From: Pelomonas sp. Root1237
GTDB lineage: Bacteria; Pseudomonadota; Gammaproteobacteria; Burkholderiales; Burkholderiaceae_C
DNA length: 64,000 nt
Assembly: GCF_001425055.1 (NCBI RefSeq)
Contig: NZ_LMDK01000021.1
Coordinates: 1-64,000, forward strand
Direction of reading: 5' to 3'
Shown piece by piece: positions 24,924 through 34,700 of the stretch (position 1 is its first letter; the number at the start of each line of letters is the position of its first letter). A program made the position numbers and the translations under genes. The notes under the pieces were generated by a model. That model saw only the letters and a list, made by a program, of their open reading frames with translations. It was not told the origin of the DNA and did not search any database.

Positions 24924-25913
24924 ATGCAAATAGGTCAGTTGCTCAGACCGTTGGGAACCACCTCAATAGTGATGGGCTTGGCCATGCTGATGAGCGCCGA
25001 CAGTTGCCAAACGCCAGCCAGTCCATCGATTGCCTACATCGGATCGTGGCCCGAAGCTTCTGACCCGGTCTACAAGCGCTTCACGGCTGCGCTGTCCAGA
25101 CGGCACCCGGAGTTGTCCGTCAAAGCCTCGATCCGGCATCATCAAGCGGATGCGGGCAACATCGTGGCGATCGACAAGGCGCTGAAGGCTGCGCTGGAGG
25201 GCCGGCCCACTGTGGTGGTCACCCCGACAGGGCAATCTGCAATGCGGGCGGCAAAGCTGCCAAGCCCGACACCCTTCGTCTTTTCCGGCTACACAGACCC
25301 AGTAGCGGCCGGCATCCGGGACTCGCTCCAGTTCAGCGCTTCCGCTAACACCGGCGTATCGCTGCTCGACGTTGTCGACGGCAAGCGGCTGGAGATCCTG
25401 AAGGACGCCTTTCCACACATCCGCAGGGTCGCTGTCCTGGCCGATCGGTCCTGGGCCGAGAAAAACGGCGGCTCAGCCAGGCTGACCCAACCTGCCCATC
25501 TTTTGGGCCTCGAGGTCACCGTTTTCCTTGCCGAAAGCAAGGTCGAGCTTGATCAACAATTGGCCGCGCCGGTAGCCACAGGCTACGACGCCTGGTACAT
25601 CCCTCCCAGCTACATCGCCTATGTCGCCGAGCCGGAGATCATTGACCATCTCCGGCGGCTGAAGGTGCCTGCCATGCATTCGACTGCGAGAGAGGTCAGA
25701 GCCGGCGCCCTGATGGCCTACGAGCAGGACACTTCATTCGTGATGGACGCGCTTGCCGATCTGGTGGCCCGCGTCTGTGACGGGGAGCGCCCCGGCGGCA
25801 TACCCGTCGAGAGGCCGCATCGCTTCACCTTGATCCTTCGTGCCAATGGCGACTCTGGCTCCCCGCGCCCCGATGCGGCGGTCATTCGCCGAGCGGACAT
25901 CGTCATTCGATGA
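24924..25913 (+). CDS. ABC-type substrate-binding protein (COG2984-like), sensor partner
   Basis: A 329-residue protein of the periplasmic-binding-protein fold (AYIGSWPEASDPVYKRF ... TVVVTPTGQSAMRAAK ... FVFSGYTDPV). The N-terminus is hydrophobic (SIVMGLAMLMSADSC) and may be a signal or lipoprotein peptide, though the lipobox is poor. No ABC permease or ATPase is nearby. Instead its stop overlaps the start of a Cache-domain hybrid kinase (ATGA), so it probably presents a ligand to that kinase. Confidence 0.72.
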   Translation: MQIGQLLRPLGTTSIVMGLAMLMSADSCQTPASPSIAYIGSWPEASDPVYKRFTAALSRRHPELSVKASIRHHQADAGNIVAIDKALKAALEGRPTVVVTPTGQSAMRAAKLPSPTPFVFSGYTDPVAAGIRDSLQFSASANTGVSLLDVVDGKRLEILKDAFPHIRRVAVLADRSWAEKNGGSARLTQPAHLLGLEVTVFLAESKVELDQQLAAPVATGYDAWYIPPSYIAYVAEPEIIDHLRRLKVPAMHSTAREVRAGALMAYEQDTSFVMDALADLVARVCDGERPGGIPVERPHRFTLILRANGDSGSPRPDAAVIRRADIVIR

Positions 25914-28222
25914 ATTCAGCATCGCCGGAACGGCCGACCCACAGCCCCCTGTCCAGACGCTACGCGGTTTGGTTTTGCGGACTGACGCTCCTCGTGCTGC
26001 TCGTATCCGGAGCGTCCGAGACCTACTTCGGGTATCAGGAATCTTCAGAGCACATTCAGTCGGTTCAGGCCGCCCAGGCAGAAGGCGCCGCGCGCGAGAT
26101 CGCCAATTACCTCGCCGTCATTGATGCCGGCCTGCGCGATGTCGCCAAGATGCCCTGGGAAGGCCCAGGCTTCGGCCTTCAGCAGCGACGCGAGGAGTTC
26201 TATCGGCTGATGCGGCTGGTTCCCGCGATCACAGACCTGCAAGTAGTCGATCGTCAAGCCAGGGAGCTTCTGCATGTATCGAAACAGGCCATGGACCGAT
26301 CATGGCTTGGCACGGCATTGGATGAGCCCGAGCTGGCTCGATTCGATGACCGAGATGGCGTGCGCATGGGCAAGACCTTCTTTCGGGATGACCATCTGCC
26401 CACCGTTCGCATGTCTGCTTTCGACGGTGTCGGCGCCATCGTCGCCACCATTGATCTGCGACTGCTGGGTGACGTGGTCGCGCGGCTGAAGGCTGGCGAG
26501 GGTGGCGTGGCCTTCATCGTAGACGGCCATGGCACGCTGATCGCACATCCCCGCGCGACGGACATCCTGAGCCGGATCGACCTTTCGGCATCGCAAGCGG
26601 TCCTTCAGGCGCGTGCTCATGCCGCGTCGGAGCCCATCCTGGTCCGAGGTCTGCGAACCCTGGATCTCCAGCATCAACCGGTCATCGCGACGGGAGCCGG
26701 CATACCGGGTACAGACTGGATCCTGTTCATGGAACAGCGGCGCAGCGAGGCGCTGCGCCCTGTCTGGGCCACCATCAGCCGAACGCTGCTCCTGATGGCA
26801 CTGGGTGGCATGGCTGCCTTGCTGGTCGGTATCGCTTTCGCTCGCCGCATGGCGGCCCCCATCCTGACCCTGCGCCGCGCCACAGCCCAATTCGCCGTTG
26901 GCAATCTGGGCAAGACCATCCAGCTGGGACGGCAAGACGAGATCGAAGACCTCGCCCAGGACTTCAACCAGATGTCCTCCCGCCTGCACGACCTCTACAC
27001 CAGTCTTGAAGCCAAGGTTGCCGAACGCACGGCCCAGCTTTCCGATGCCCGCGACGGCCTTGCCGCCCGTGCAGAGGAACTCTCCCGCCTCAAGGACGAA
27101 GCCGAACGCGCCAACGCCGCCAAGACGCGCTTCCTCGCCGCCGCCAGCCACGATTTGCGCCAACCCATGCACTCGATCAGCCTGCTGCTGGGCGTGCTGC
27201 AGGCACGCCTGTCCAGCTCCGAGCACCTGGCCCTGGCCGACAAGATCCAGTCTTCCGTCGCAACGATGGAGAATCTGTTCGGCAATCTGCTGGACATCTC
27301 CAAACTCGATGCCGGCACGGTGCAGGCCCACATCGAGGATGTGAACCTGGCTTGGCTGTTGCGTGGGCTGGAACAGATCTGGGCCCCGCAGGCGGCTGAG
27401 AAAGGCCTGAAGCTGCGCGTGCGACCCTGTGACGTCGTCGTGAAGGGCGACGCCGCGCTGCTGGCGCGCATCGCCGGCAATCTGGTGGCCAACGCCATCC
27501 GCTATACGCGAGAAGGCGGCGTGCTGGTAGCCTGTCGGCGTCGCGGCGCCAGGGTGGAACTGGAGGTCTGGGACAGCGGGCCCGGCATCGAGCCCCGCTA
27601 CCAGGAAGCCATCTTCGAAGAGTTCTTCCGCATCGAGGCGCCCGGCACGGGCCAGGAGAAGGGCCTGGGGCTGGGTCTGTCCATCGTGCAGCGCAGCGCC
27701 CACATCCTGGGCTACCGGCTCAGCGTGGACAGCCGTGTAGGCAAAGGCTCGGTGTTCCGCGTCGAAATGCCGCTGGCCGGACCCGCCACGCGGTCAGCGA
27801 AGGTCTCGTCAAGGCTTGCGGCCAGCCAACAAGCGCTTGAGGGTCGTTTCATCATCGTCGTCGACGACGATGAGACGAATGCCCAGGCCCTGGTCGACGC
27901 GCTGCTCGCGCTGCGCTGCCACGTCGTTGCAGCGGCCTCCTGCGACGACATGCTGGCCCAGTTGCAGCAGCATCTGCGTGTGCCGGATCTCATCGTCACC
28001 GACTACCAGCTCGGCGCTGGGCGCAATGGTTTCGAGGTCATCGCGCGGCTTCGCCAGCACTATGACGAAGACATTGGCGCCGTCATCGTGACGGCCAACA
28101 CGGAAGCCGCCCTGCAGCCGCAAGCCCAAGCCTGCCGCGCCCGGCTGCTGCACAAACCGATCGGGCTTCAGCGGTTGCTGGAAGCCATGAGGGAATCATT
28201 GGCATCAACGGCAGAGCCTTGA
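25910..28222 (+). CDS. hybrid sensor histidine kinase with Cache domain
   Basis: A 770-residue inner-membrane kinase: membrane helix at about 22-42, periplasmic dCache-like domain (about 43-285), second helix (about 290-312), HAMP, coiled coil, HisKA with His414 (AAASHDLRQP), HATPase, and a C-terminal receiver with Asp698 (VTDYQL). It is coupled by ATGA overlap to the binding protein upstream. Its last 55 bp overlap, tail to tail, the response regulator gene on the other strand, which is a likely partner. Confidence 0.9.
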   Translation: MNSASPERPTHSPLSRRYAVWFCGLTLLVLLVSGASETYFGYQESSEHIQSVQAAQAEGAAREIANYLAVIDAGLRDVAKMPWEGPGFGLQQRREEFYRLMRLVPAITDLQVVDRQARELLHVSKQAMDRSWLGTALDEPELARFDDRDGVRMGKTFFRDDHLPTVRMSAFDGVGAIVATIDLRLLGDVVARLKAGEGGVAFIVDGHGTLIAHPRATDILSRIDLSASQAVLQARAHAASEPILVRGLRTLDLQHQPVIATGAGIPGTDWILFMEQRRSEALRPVWATISRTLLLMALGGMAALLVGIAFARRMAAPILTLRRATAQFAVGNLGKTIQLGRQDEIEDLAQDFNQMSSRLHDLYTSLEAKVAERTAQLSDARDGLAARAEELSRLKDEAERANAAKTRFLAAASHDLRQPMHSISLLLGVLQARLSSSEHLALADKIQSSVATMENLFGNLLDISKLDAGTVQAHIEDVNLAWLLRGLEQIWAPQAAEKGLKLRVRPCDVVVKGDAALLARIAGNLVANAIRYTREGGVLVACRRRGARVELEVWDSGPGIEPRYQEAIFEEFFRIEAPGTGQEKGLGLGLSIVQRSAHILGYRLSVDSRVGKGSVFRVEMPLAGPATRSAKVSSRLAASQQALEGRFIIVVDDDETNAQALVDALLALRCHVVAAASCDDMLAQLQQHLRVPDLIVTDYQLGAGRNGFEVIARLRQHYDEDIGAVIVTANTEAALQPQAQACRARLLHKPIGLQRLLEAMRESLASTAEP

Positions 28223-28896
28223 GCCGGCACCGGCTCTTCGAAGCACAGTCCCATGCGACTCGCAGCCAGTACGGCCTGGGTGCGCGTCGTCACGTTCAAT
28301 GCCCGCAGCACGCACGAGGTGTGCGCCTTGACGGTACTGAGCGACAGGTTCAGCTGCCGACCGATCAGTTTGGCCGGTTTGCCCTGCAGCAGCAGATGCA
28401 GCACGTCGGCCTGGCGCGGTGTCAGGCCCAGCTCGACGGGGCGCCGCCCCTGCGCAGGCGGTGCCAGCGGTGCCGGCATGGCGGGAGTCAGCGCACGGCC
28501 GCCGAGGAACACCGACGACGGCAGGTAGATGCCCTTGGCAAGGATGAGGCGCAGCGCACCCAGCATGACCTGCGACGTCGAGCTCTTGGGAATGAAGCCC
28601 ATCGCACCCGCATCTAGCACGGCAAGCACCGTGTCCTTGTCATCGGCCGAGGACATCACGACGACCGGCACCTCAGGATGATCACGCCGCAGCCGGCCCA
28701 GACCCTCGAGACCAGACAGCCCTGGCAGGCCGAGGTCGATCATGACCAGATCGGCGTCGCCGCGCTCGGCAAGCACCGCAAAGGCCTCCTCGCAACTGCC
28801 CGCCTCCCAGGTTTCAAGTGCTTCCACCAGTGGTTTCAGCAGCAGTGCCACGCCTTCTCGGAACAGGGGGTGATCATCAATCAACAGAACTTTCAT
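28168..28896 (-). CDS. NarL/FixJ-type response regulator
   Basis: A 242-residue regulator with a receiver domain (MKVLLIDDHP, phospho-acceptor Asp54 in VMIDLGLPG) and a C-terminal LuxR-type HTH (LTPRQADVLHLLLQGKPAKL). The start is MKVLLIDDH because a GGGAGA site lies just before it. It is convergent with the Cache hybrid kinase and overlaps its 3' end by 55 bp, so antisense contact between the transcripts is possible. Confidence 0.88.
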   Translation of the reverse strand: MKVLLIDDHPLFREGVALLLKPLVEALETWEAGSCEEAFAVLAERGDADLVMIDLGLPGLSGLEGLGRLRRDHPEVPVVVMSSADDKDTVLAVLDAGAMGFIPKSSTSQVMLGALRLILAKGIYLPSSVFLGGRALTPAMPAPLAPPAQGRRPVELGLTPRQADVLHLLLQGKPAKLIGRQLNLSLSTVKAHTSCVLRALNVTTRTQAVLAASRMGLCFEEPVPAQGSAVDANDSLMASSNR

Positions 28897-29102
28897 CGGC
28901 AGTCTCCCGCTGGGCTGCATGGTATCGGCGCAGGAACGCGCCATCGTGGATTGCGGGTAAGCCTTTTGGCCAGGCCTTTTGGTCTATGCGCGGTGGCATG
29001 GGTTGGTGTGCTTCTAGGCAATGGCGATGCCGGCTTGCAATCACCAAACTTGATGACATCAACGAGGGCGCCTTTGCGCCACACAGGCTCAGGGAGATCC
29101 AA

Positions 29103-29735
29103 ATGCTGCAAGCTGTTCCCGTCGCATACACCGAACGCCGAGTCGGCCACGAAGCCCAGCCACGCCAGGTGCTGGGCGCCCTGCCCCAACCGCTGATGGT
29201 GCTGCTGCCCGATCGGCGCCTTCTGTTCGTCAACACGAGTGCGGAGCACTTGCTGGCAGAGGGACTCTGGCAGTCGCGGTCCGAACACCTGATGGGCCTG
29301 GGGCAGCTGGACGCACAGCGCCTGGGCGAGGTGCTGGCGCTGGCGGCCGCGGGCTCGTCCTCGCGCACCGGGCTGTGGTTCACGCCCAGCTTTGCGACCG
29401 GCTGGCTGCACGCGGCGCCGCTTGCGCCGGCCATCAGCAGTGCCTCGGGCTGGCCTGACGGCTGCCTGCTGCTCGTCATCCATCTGGACCAGCCGGTGCT
29501 GACCCAGGCCGCACGCATCGACGCGCTGACCCGCCAGTGCCGCCTCAGCCAGGCCGAACGCCACGTGCTGATGCTGCTGGCCGACGGTGAGCCGGTGGAG
29601 GCCGCCTCCCGTCACCTCGGTCTGTGCGTCAGCACCGTGCGCAGCCATGTGCGCAACCTGCTGGGCAAGACGCAGGCACCGTCGCTGATGCAATTGCTGC
29701 GCTGGACGGGCAGCGCGCAGATGCTGCCGCACTGA
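29103..29735 (+). CDS. LuxR-type HTH regulator with N-terminal PAS-like region
   Basis: A 210-residue protein. The N-terminal ~130 residues resemble a degenerate PAS fold (PQPLMVLLPDRRLLFVNTSA), and the C-terminus is a LuxR-type HTH (LSQAERHVLMLLADGEP ... STVRSHVRNLLGK). There is no receiver domain. The ATG at 29103 follows GGGAGA. It sits between two hybrid kinases and may serve either. Confidence 0.8.
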   Translation: MLQAVPVAYTERRVGHEAQPRQVLGALPQPLMVLLPDRRLLFVNTSAEHLLAEGLWQSRSEHLMGLGQLDAQRLGEVLALAAAGSSSRTGLWFTPSFATGWLHAAPLAPAISSASGWPDGCLLLVIHLDQPVLTQAARIDALTRQCRLSQAERHVLMLLADGEPVEAASRHLGLCVSTVRSHVRNLLGKTQAPSLMQLLRWTGSAQMLPH

Positions 29736-29853
29736 TAAGGGGCACGGCATCTAGCGCGAAGTCAGGGCTTGCGAGCCTTGACCTAGCCCGAGCCAGCTCC
29801 CATCATCCGCGGCGCCCAAGGGAAGGGCCAACAAAGCGCGGGAGCTCGAAGAC

Positions 29854-31758
29854 GTGCGATCAGAAACTCGAACCGACGACGAGCGGCAGGATGAGCTGAT
29901 CCAATCCTTCATCTATGGGCGCTTCGAGGACATCTTCCTCAGCCAGAGCCTGCGTGCGCAGGTCGGCATGCTGCTCGCGGCGAGCTTGATCGCCTTCATC
30001 TGGTTGAACCGTACGCAAGCATGGCCGCCTGTCGCCTGGGAGGCTGCCGTGATCGCGGTCACCGGATGGCGCATGCGCTACACGACCAAGTTCGTACGCG
30101 CCGCTACCGAGGGCACCGGCTCCATGCGCCGCATCGCCTGGCTGCTGGCCATCAATGGCGTGCTGATGGCCGTGCCCCTGGTGGCTTTCGGCGGTTTCGA
30201 CGCCACCGAGCGTGCGGCCATCTCCATCATCCTGCTGTCGTCGGCAACCGCCTCGACCGTCACCACCTCAGGCCACCGCTCCCTGTTCCTGGCGTTTGCC
30301 GCGCCCATGCTCATCCCCCTGGCCGGGACCTGGATGTTTCTCGGCGGCCTGCAGAACCCAAGCCCGGGGGAGTGGTGGCTCGCGGGGTTGATCATCGTGT
30401 TCCTGCTCTTCCTGGTCGGCCTGGGCAAGCAGGTCAACAAGGTGTTCGAGGAATCAAGCAAATATCGCTACGGCGAACAGCAGCTCAATGCCAAGCTGAC
30501 GAGGGCACTGCAGCAGGCTGAAGAGCACCGTCTGGTTGAACAGCAACTCAATGCAGAGCTGACGCAGGCACTGCAACGCGCTGACGAGCACCACCAGGTT
30601 GAACAGCAGCTCAACGCCAAGCTGACGCTGGCATTGCAACGCGCCGATGAGTCCAACCGGGCCAAGACCAAGTTTCTTGCAGCCGCCAGCCACGACCTGC
30701 GCCAGCCGCTGCACGTGATGACCGTATGGCTCGGCGTGCTGCGGCAATCCAAGATCGACGAGGACACGCGCGGCATCGTGAACAAGCTGGAGTCGATGAA
30801 CCAGGCCTTGTCCAAGCAACTCGAAGGCCTGCTGGACATTTCCAAGCTCGACGCCGACATCGTCACGCCCAGACTCGCGCCCTGCAGCCTCGATGCGCTG
30901 CTGACCGGGCACCAGCAGGCCATGGAACCCGTGGCACACCTCAAGGGCATCCACCTGGAACTGCAGTGTGACGAGAGCCTCGCGGTAGCGACCGACGAGA
31001 CACTCTTCTCCCGCATCCTGCGAAACCTCACGGACAACGCGCTCAAGTTCACGCGCCGTGGAGGCAGCGTCCGCCTATCCCTGCAACGAGACGGCGATGA
31101 CGCAGTGCTGAGCGTGGCCGATTCAGGCGTGGGCATTGCAGAGAAGGAACTCGAATATGTCTTCCAGGAGTTCTATCAAGTGGCAAGCACGGAGCGGGAC
31201 CGCTCCGAAGGCCTGGGGCTGGGCTTGTCCATCGTTCGTCGCCTGTGTGCCCTCCTCGGCGTGCAGTTGGCCCTGGAATCCAAGTTCGGCGTCGGCACCA
31301 CGTTCAAGCTGAGGCTTCCCCTTTCCAGCCTCGAAGAAGAACCCGTCATTGAAATCGCGGCGCCCGAGGTGGTGGGCTTGTCGGTGCTGGTCATCGACGA
31401 CGAACTGGACGTCCGCGAGAGCACCCAGGCCCTGCTGCGCGGCTGCAATGTGCATCTGGCCGCATCTGGCGCAGAGGCGCTCAAGATCGCTCAGGCCGTC
31501 TTCATCGACGTGATCCTGTCTGACCTGCGCCTGCGAGACGGCGAGAGCGGCATTGACGTCATCCAGCAGCTGCACTTGGTGCGCCCAGAGGCACACGCCG
31601 TCATCATCACCGGAGACACCGCACCGCAACGGTTGCGCACGGTCATATCGGCCGGCATCCCGCTGATGATCAAGCCCGTTGATCCCCAAAAGGTCGTCCG
31701 CGATTTCAATATTTCCAGCCGACCAAGCCAGCAAGAAGCCAGCTCACCAGGGAGGTGA
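29854..31758 (+). CDS. hybrid sensor histidine kinase with integral-membrane sensor
   Basis: A 634-residue kinase starting at GTG 29854 (GGGAG about 10 bases before). The N-terminal ~200 residues contain about six hydrophobic helices and no large periplasmic loop. Three identical-length 21-residue repeats (208-270) form a coiled coil, then HisKA with His280 (AAASHDLRQP), HATPase, and a receiver with Asp557 (LSDLRLRDG). Its stop codon lies inside the strong ribosome-binding site of the large fusion gene that follows, so the two are translationally coupled. Confidence 0.9.
   Translation: MRSETRTDDERQDELIQSFIYGRFEDIFLSQSLRAQVGMLLAASLIAFIWLNRTQAWPPVAWEAAVIAVTGWRMRYTTKFVRAATEGTGSMRRIAWLLAINGVLMAVPLVAFGGFDATERAAISIILLSSATASTVTTSGHRSLFLAFAAPMLIPLAGTWMFLGGLQNPSPGEWWLAGLIIVFLLFLVGLGKQVNKVFEESSKYRYGEQQLNAKLTRALQQAEEHRLVEQQLNAELTQALQRADEHHQVEQQLNAKLTLALQRADESNRAKTKFLAAASHDLRQPLHVMTVWLGVLRQSKIDEDTRGIVNKLESMNQALSKQLEGLLDISKLDADIVTPRLAPCSLDALLTGHQQAMEPVAHLKGIHLELQCDESLAVATDETLFSRILRNLTDNALKFTRRGGSVRLSLQRDGDDAVLSVADSGVGIAEKELEYVFQEFYQVASTERDRSEGLGLGLSIVRRLCALLGVQLALESKFGVGTTFKLRLPLSSLEEEPVIEIAAPEVVGLSVLVIDDELDVRESTQALLRGCNVHLAASGAEALKIAQAVFIDVILSDLRLRDGESGIDVIQQLHLVRPEAHAVIITGDTAPQRLRTVISAGIPLMIKPVDPQKVVRDFNISSRPSQQEASSPGR
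30475..30663 (+). repeat. three in-frame 63-bp repeats (coiled coil)
   Basis: Units at 30475-30537, 30538-30600 and 30601-30663 each encode a 21-residue unit of the form EQQLNAKLTxALQxA. That is exactly three heptads, so copy number can change without breaking the register of the signalling helix. Confidence 0.85.
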
Positions 31759-31764
31759 TCGGAC

Positions 31765-34700
31765 ATGAACAGCGGCAGCACCACGGCGGCTCCGGCCGCA
31801 GGACAACGCCTGTCCCAAGGGCTCGGCGAGCTCTGGACCTCTGACGTCGACAAGCGTCGCTTCGACGTGCTGATCGTCGGCAGCGGCTACGGCGGCAGCA
31901 TGGCCGCCGCCGAGCTGGCGGGAAGGAGCTCGGGCACCACCGGCAAGCCGTTGCGGATCGGCCTGCTGGAACGGGGCAAGGAATACCTGCCGGGCGAGTT
32001 CCCGTCGCACTTCAGCGAGCTGCCGGGACACATGCGCATGGGGCAGCAGCAGACGGGGCGCGTGGGCGGCAAGCACGAAGGCTTGTTCGACCTGCGCCTG
32101 GGGGAAGACGTGAACGCTCTCGTCGCGAATGGGCTGGGCGGCGGCTCGCTGATCAATGCGGGCGTGCTGCTGAAGCCAAAGCTGACAGACCTTCCCCCCG
32201 GCGATTTGCACGAGCTGGTCTACGAACTGGAGCAGGCCGGGCTGTTCAAGGAGGCCAAGTACCTGTTGGGTGGCTTTGCGATACGCAACAAACGGCAGGT
32301 GCGCAACAGAATCACCCTCCACCCGGGCGCCAGCAACAAAAGCGGATTGCCCAAGACCGAGGCACTGAGCAAGCTCTCCAGCCGCGCAGCTGATATGCCG
32401 CCCTTGTCGGTAGCCATGGCCAACGAAGCCAATTCGGCGCAGGTCAAGCTCAACCAATGCACGCTCTGCGGCGATTGCATGACAGGCTGCAACATTGGCG
32501 CCAAGAACAGCCTGGATGCCAACCTGCTGGAGCTGGCCAAGTGGCGCGAGGCGGAAATCTATACCGGCGCCACGGTGCTGTCCCTGCGACGCAGCGACAA
32601 GGACGATCCACACTGGCGAGGCAGGCCCGATTGGGTCGTACGCGTCGTGCATACATCGCCTGCGCTGCAGCAGCGAGAGCCGAAAGAGCTCCACCTGTAT
32701 GCAGACACGGTCATCCTCGCGGCAGGCACGCTGGGCAGCAGCGAGATCCTGCTGCGCTCCCGCACCGACAAGCTGGTGTTTTCGTCCCGGCTCGGCGAGC
32801 GCTTCTCATGCAATGGCGACAACATCGCCGCCGTGGCCCAGATGCCCGAGGCAACAAAGGGCTGCGCGGATGAACAAGTCGGGTTGAAGGATCGAGGGGT
32901 CGGCCCGACCATCACCGGCTCCATCACGGTGCCCGTTTCGGCAAAAGTGAAGCGGCCTTTCCGCATCCAGGAGTTCTCGGTACCCGGCCCGCTGAAGCCG
33001 TTGTTCGAGCAACTCGTCACCACGGCCAGCCTGATCCACCGCATGCCGGAAGGCGACTCCACAAGGCATGGCGCGGAAGGCGCCGGCACCGATCCCCTGG
33101 CCGTGGACTCGACGGCCATGGGCAAGACGCTGCTGGTCGGCGTCATCGGCCACGACGATGCCGCGGGCTCGTTGCACTTGCCGCGGCCGTTGCGCCCGCG
33201 CGACCGGCCCGCCGAGCCGGGCACGTTGAGCATTCACTGGCCCGAGGCCCGCAAGGCCCGCGACCTCACCCAGGCGCATGAGGAGCTGGAACGGCGCGCG
33301 CTGGATGTGAAGCCGGCCGCCCGGCTCATCGCCAACCCGATGTGGCGGTTGCTGCCGCCCAAGCTGGAGCAACTCGTCACCCAGCCACGCGGCCCCGTGC
33401 TGACGGTGCATCCACTCGGTGGCTGCCCCATGGCCAAGACGGCGGCCGATGGCGTGGTTGACCGCTTCGGCCGCGTCTTTGACGCAGGCCGGGAGCGACT
33501 GCCCAATGATGAGCCCATCCATGACGGCCTGCTGGTACTGGACGGCTCCATCATCCCGGGGTCGTTGGGAGCCAACCCGGCGCTGACCATCGCCGCGACA
33601 GCCTTGCGCGCGGTGCGCCGGCACTGGGAAAGTTTTCCTCCCGCCAGTTCGCTTCCGCCACTGCGCAATCGCCGCATGGCACAGCCGGACGACACCCGCC
33701 CCAACGCGCCTTTGCGGCCGACGGAGATCGAGATCGTCGAGCGCCTTGTCGGCACGGTTCCCCTGCAGTTCAACACGACGCTACCCCAACCGCATGTGGT
33801 GGAGCTGACGCTGGCCTACGAACGTTTCCATCCCGAGGATCTGCGCACGCCGATGAACCGCAAGGTGGAAGTCAGGCCGGGCCACAGCTCGGTCATCCGC
33901 ATCTTTGAACAAAGCACCTGGGACGAAAAACACTTGCGCGTGGCCAGTGATGCTCAGCGCGAGCAGCACATCAAATTCAAGGCGGAACTGCGCGGCGATC
34001 TGCGCTTCCTGCACCGTGAGCGCTCTTCGTCGCTGAAGCGCCGGTTGCGCACCCTTGTCCCATGGGCGTTGAACCGGGGCCTGCGGGACATCGTCCAGAA
34101 GATCAAGGAGCCGAACAAGACCAGCGCCGGCCTGCAGGACTGGCTCGAGTACGCGGGTGACCTGTGGCGCATGGCCTCGCGCGCAGGCGAGGTTCGCCGC
34201 TTTGACTACGAGCTCTACGTGGGCAAGGTGCTCATGCCCTGGGAAGACGCAGAGGGCCCTCGCGAAGGCCAGGGCATCTCCGGCGTCAAGCGCCTGACCT
34301 ACGACCGCCGTGCCAACCCCTGGCACCAGCTCACCCGACTCTCCCTTACGCGCATGCCGGGCATGCCGAACAGCCAGCGGCCCCTCCTTGAACTCGACAT
34401 GCGCTTTCTCGCCAGCCAGGGCTTCCCGCTGCTGCGCATCACGGGTCAGCAGGACCACGCCCGCGCGCTGCTGGACCTCGCCTGCTTCGGCCTGCTGTGG
34501 CTGCGTGTGCTGATCAGCATCCATCTGTGGACCTTCCGCAAGCCCGACACGCCGTCGCTGAAAGAACCCGACCGCTTGCCGCGGCCCATTGCGGGCCTGC
34601 CCTCACCCGAGATCACCGAACTGTGGGTGGACCGCATGCCCGGGCCCTACGAGGAAGCCATCCAGGATCCGCGCCCCGCTGCAGGTCGATGCCGGCCCTC

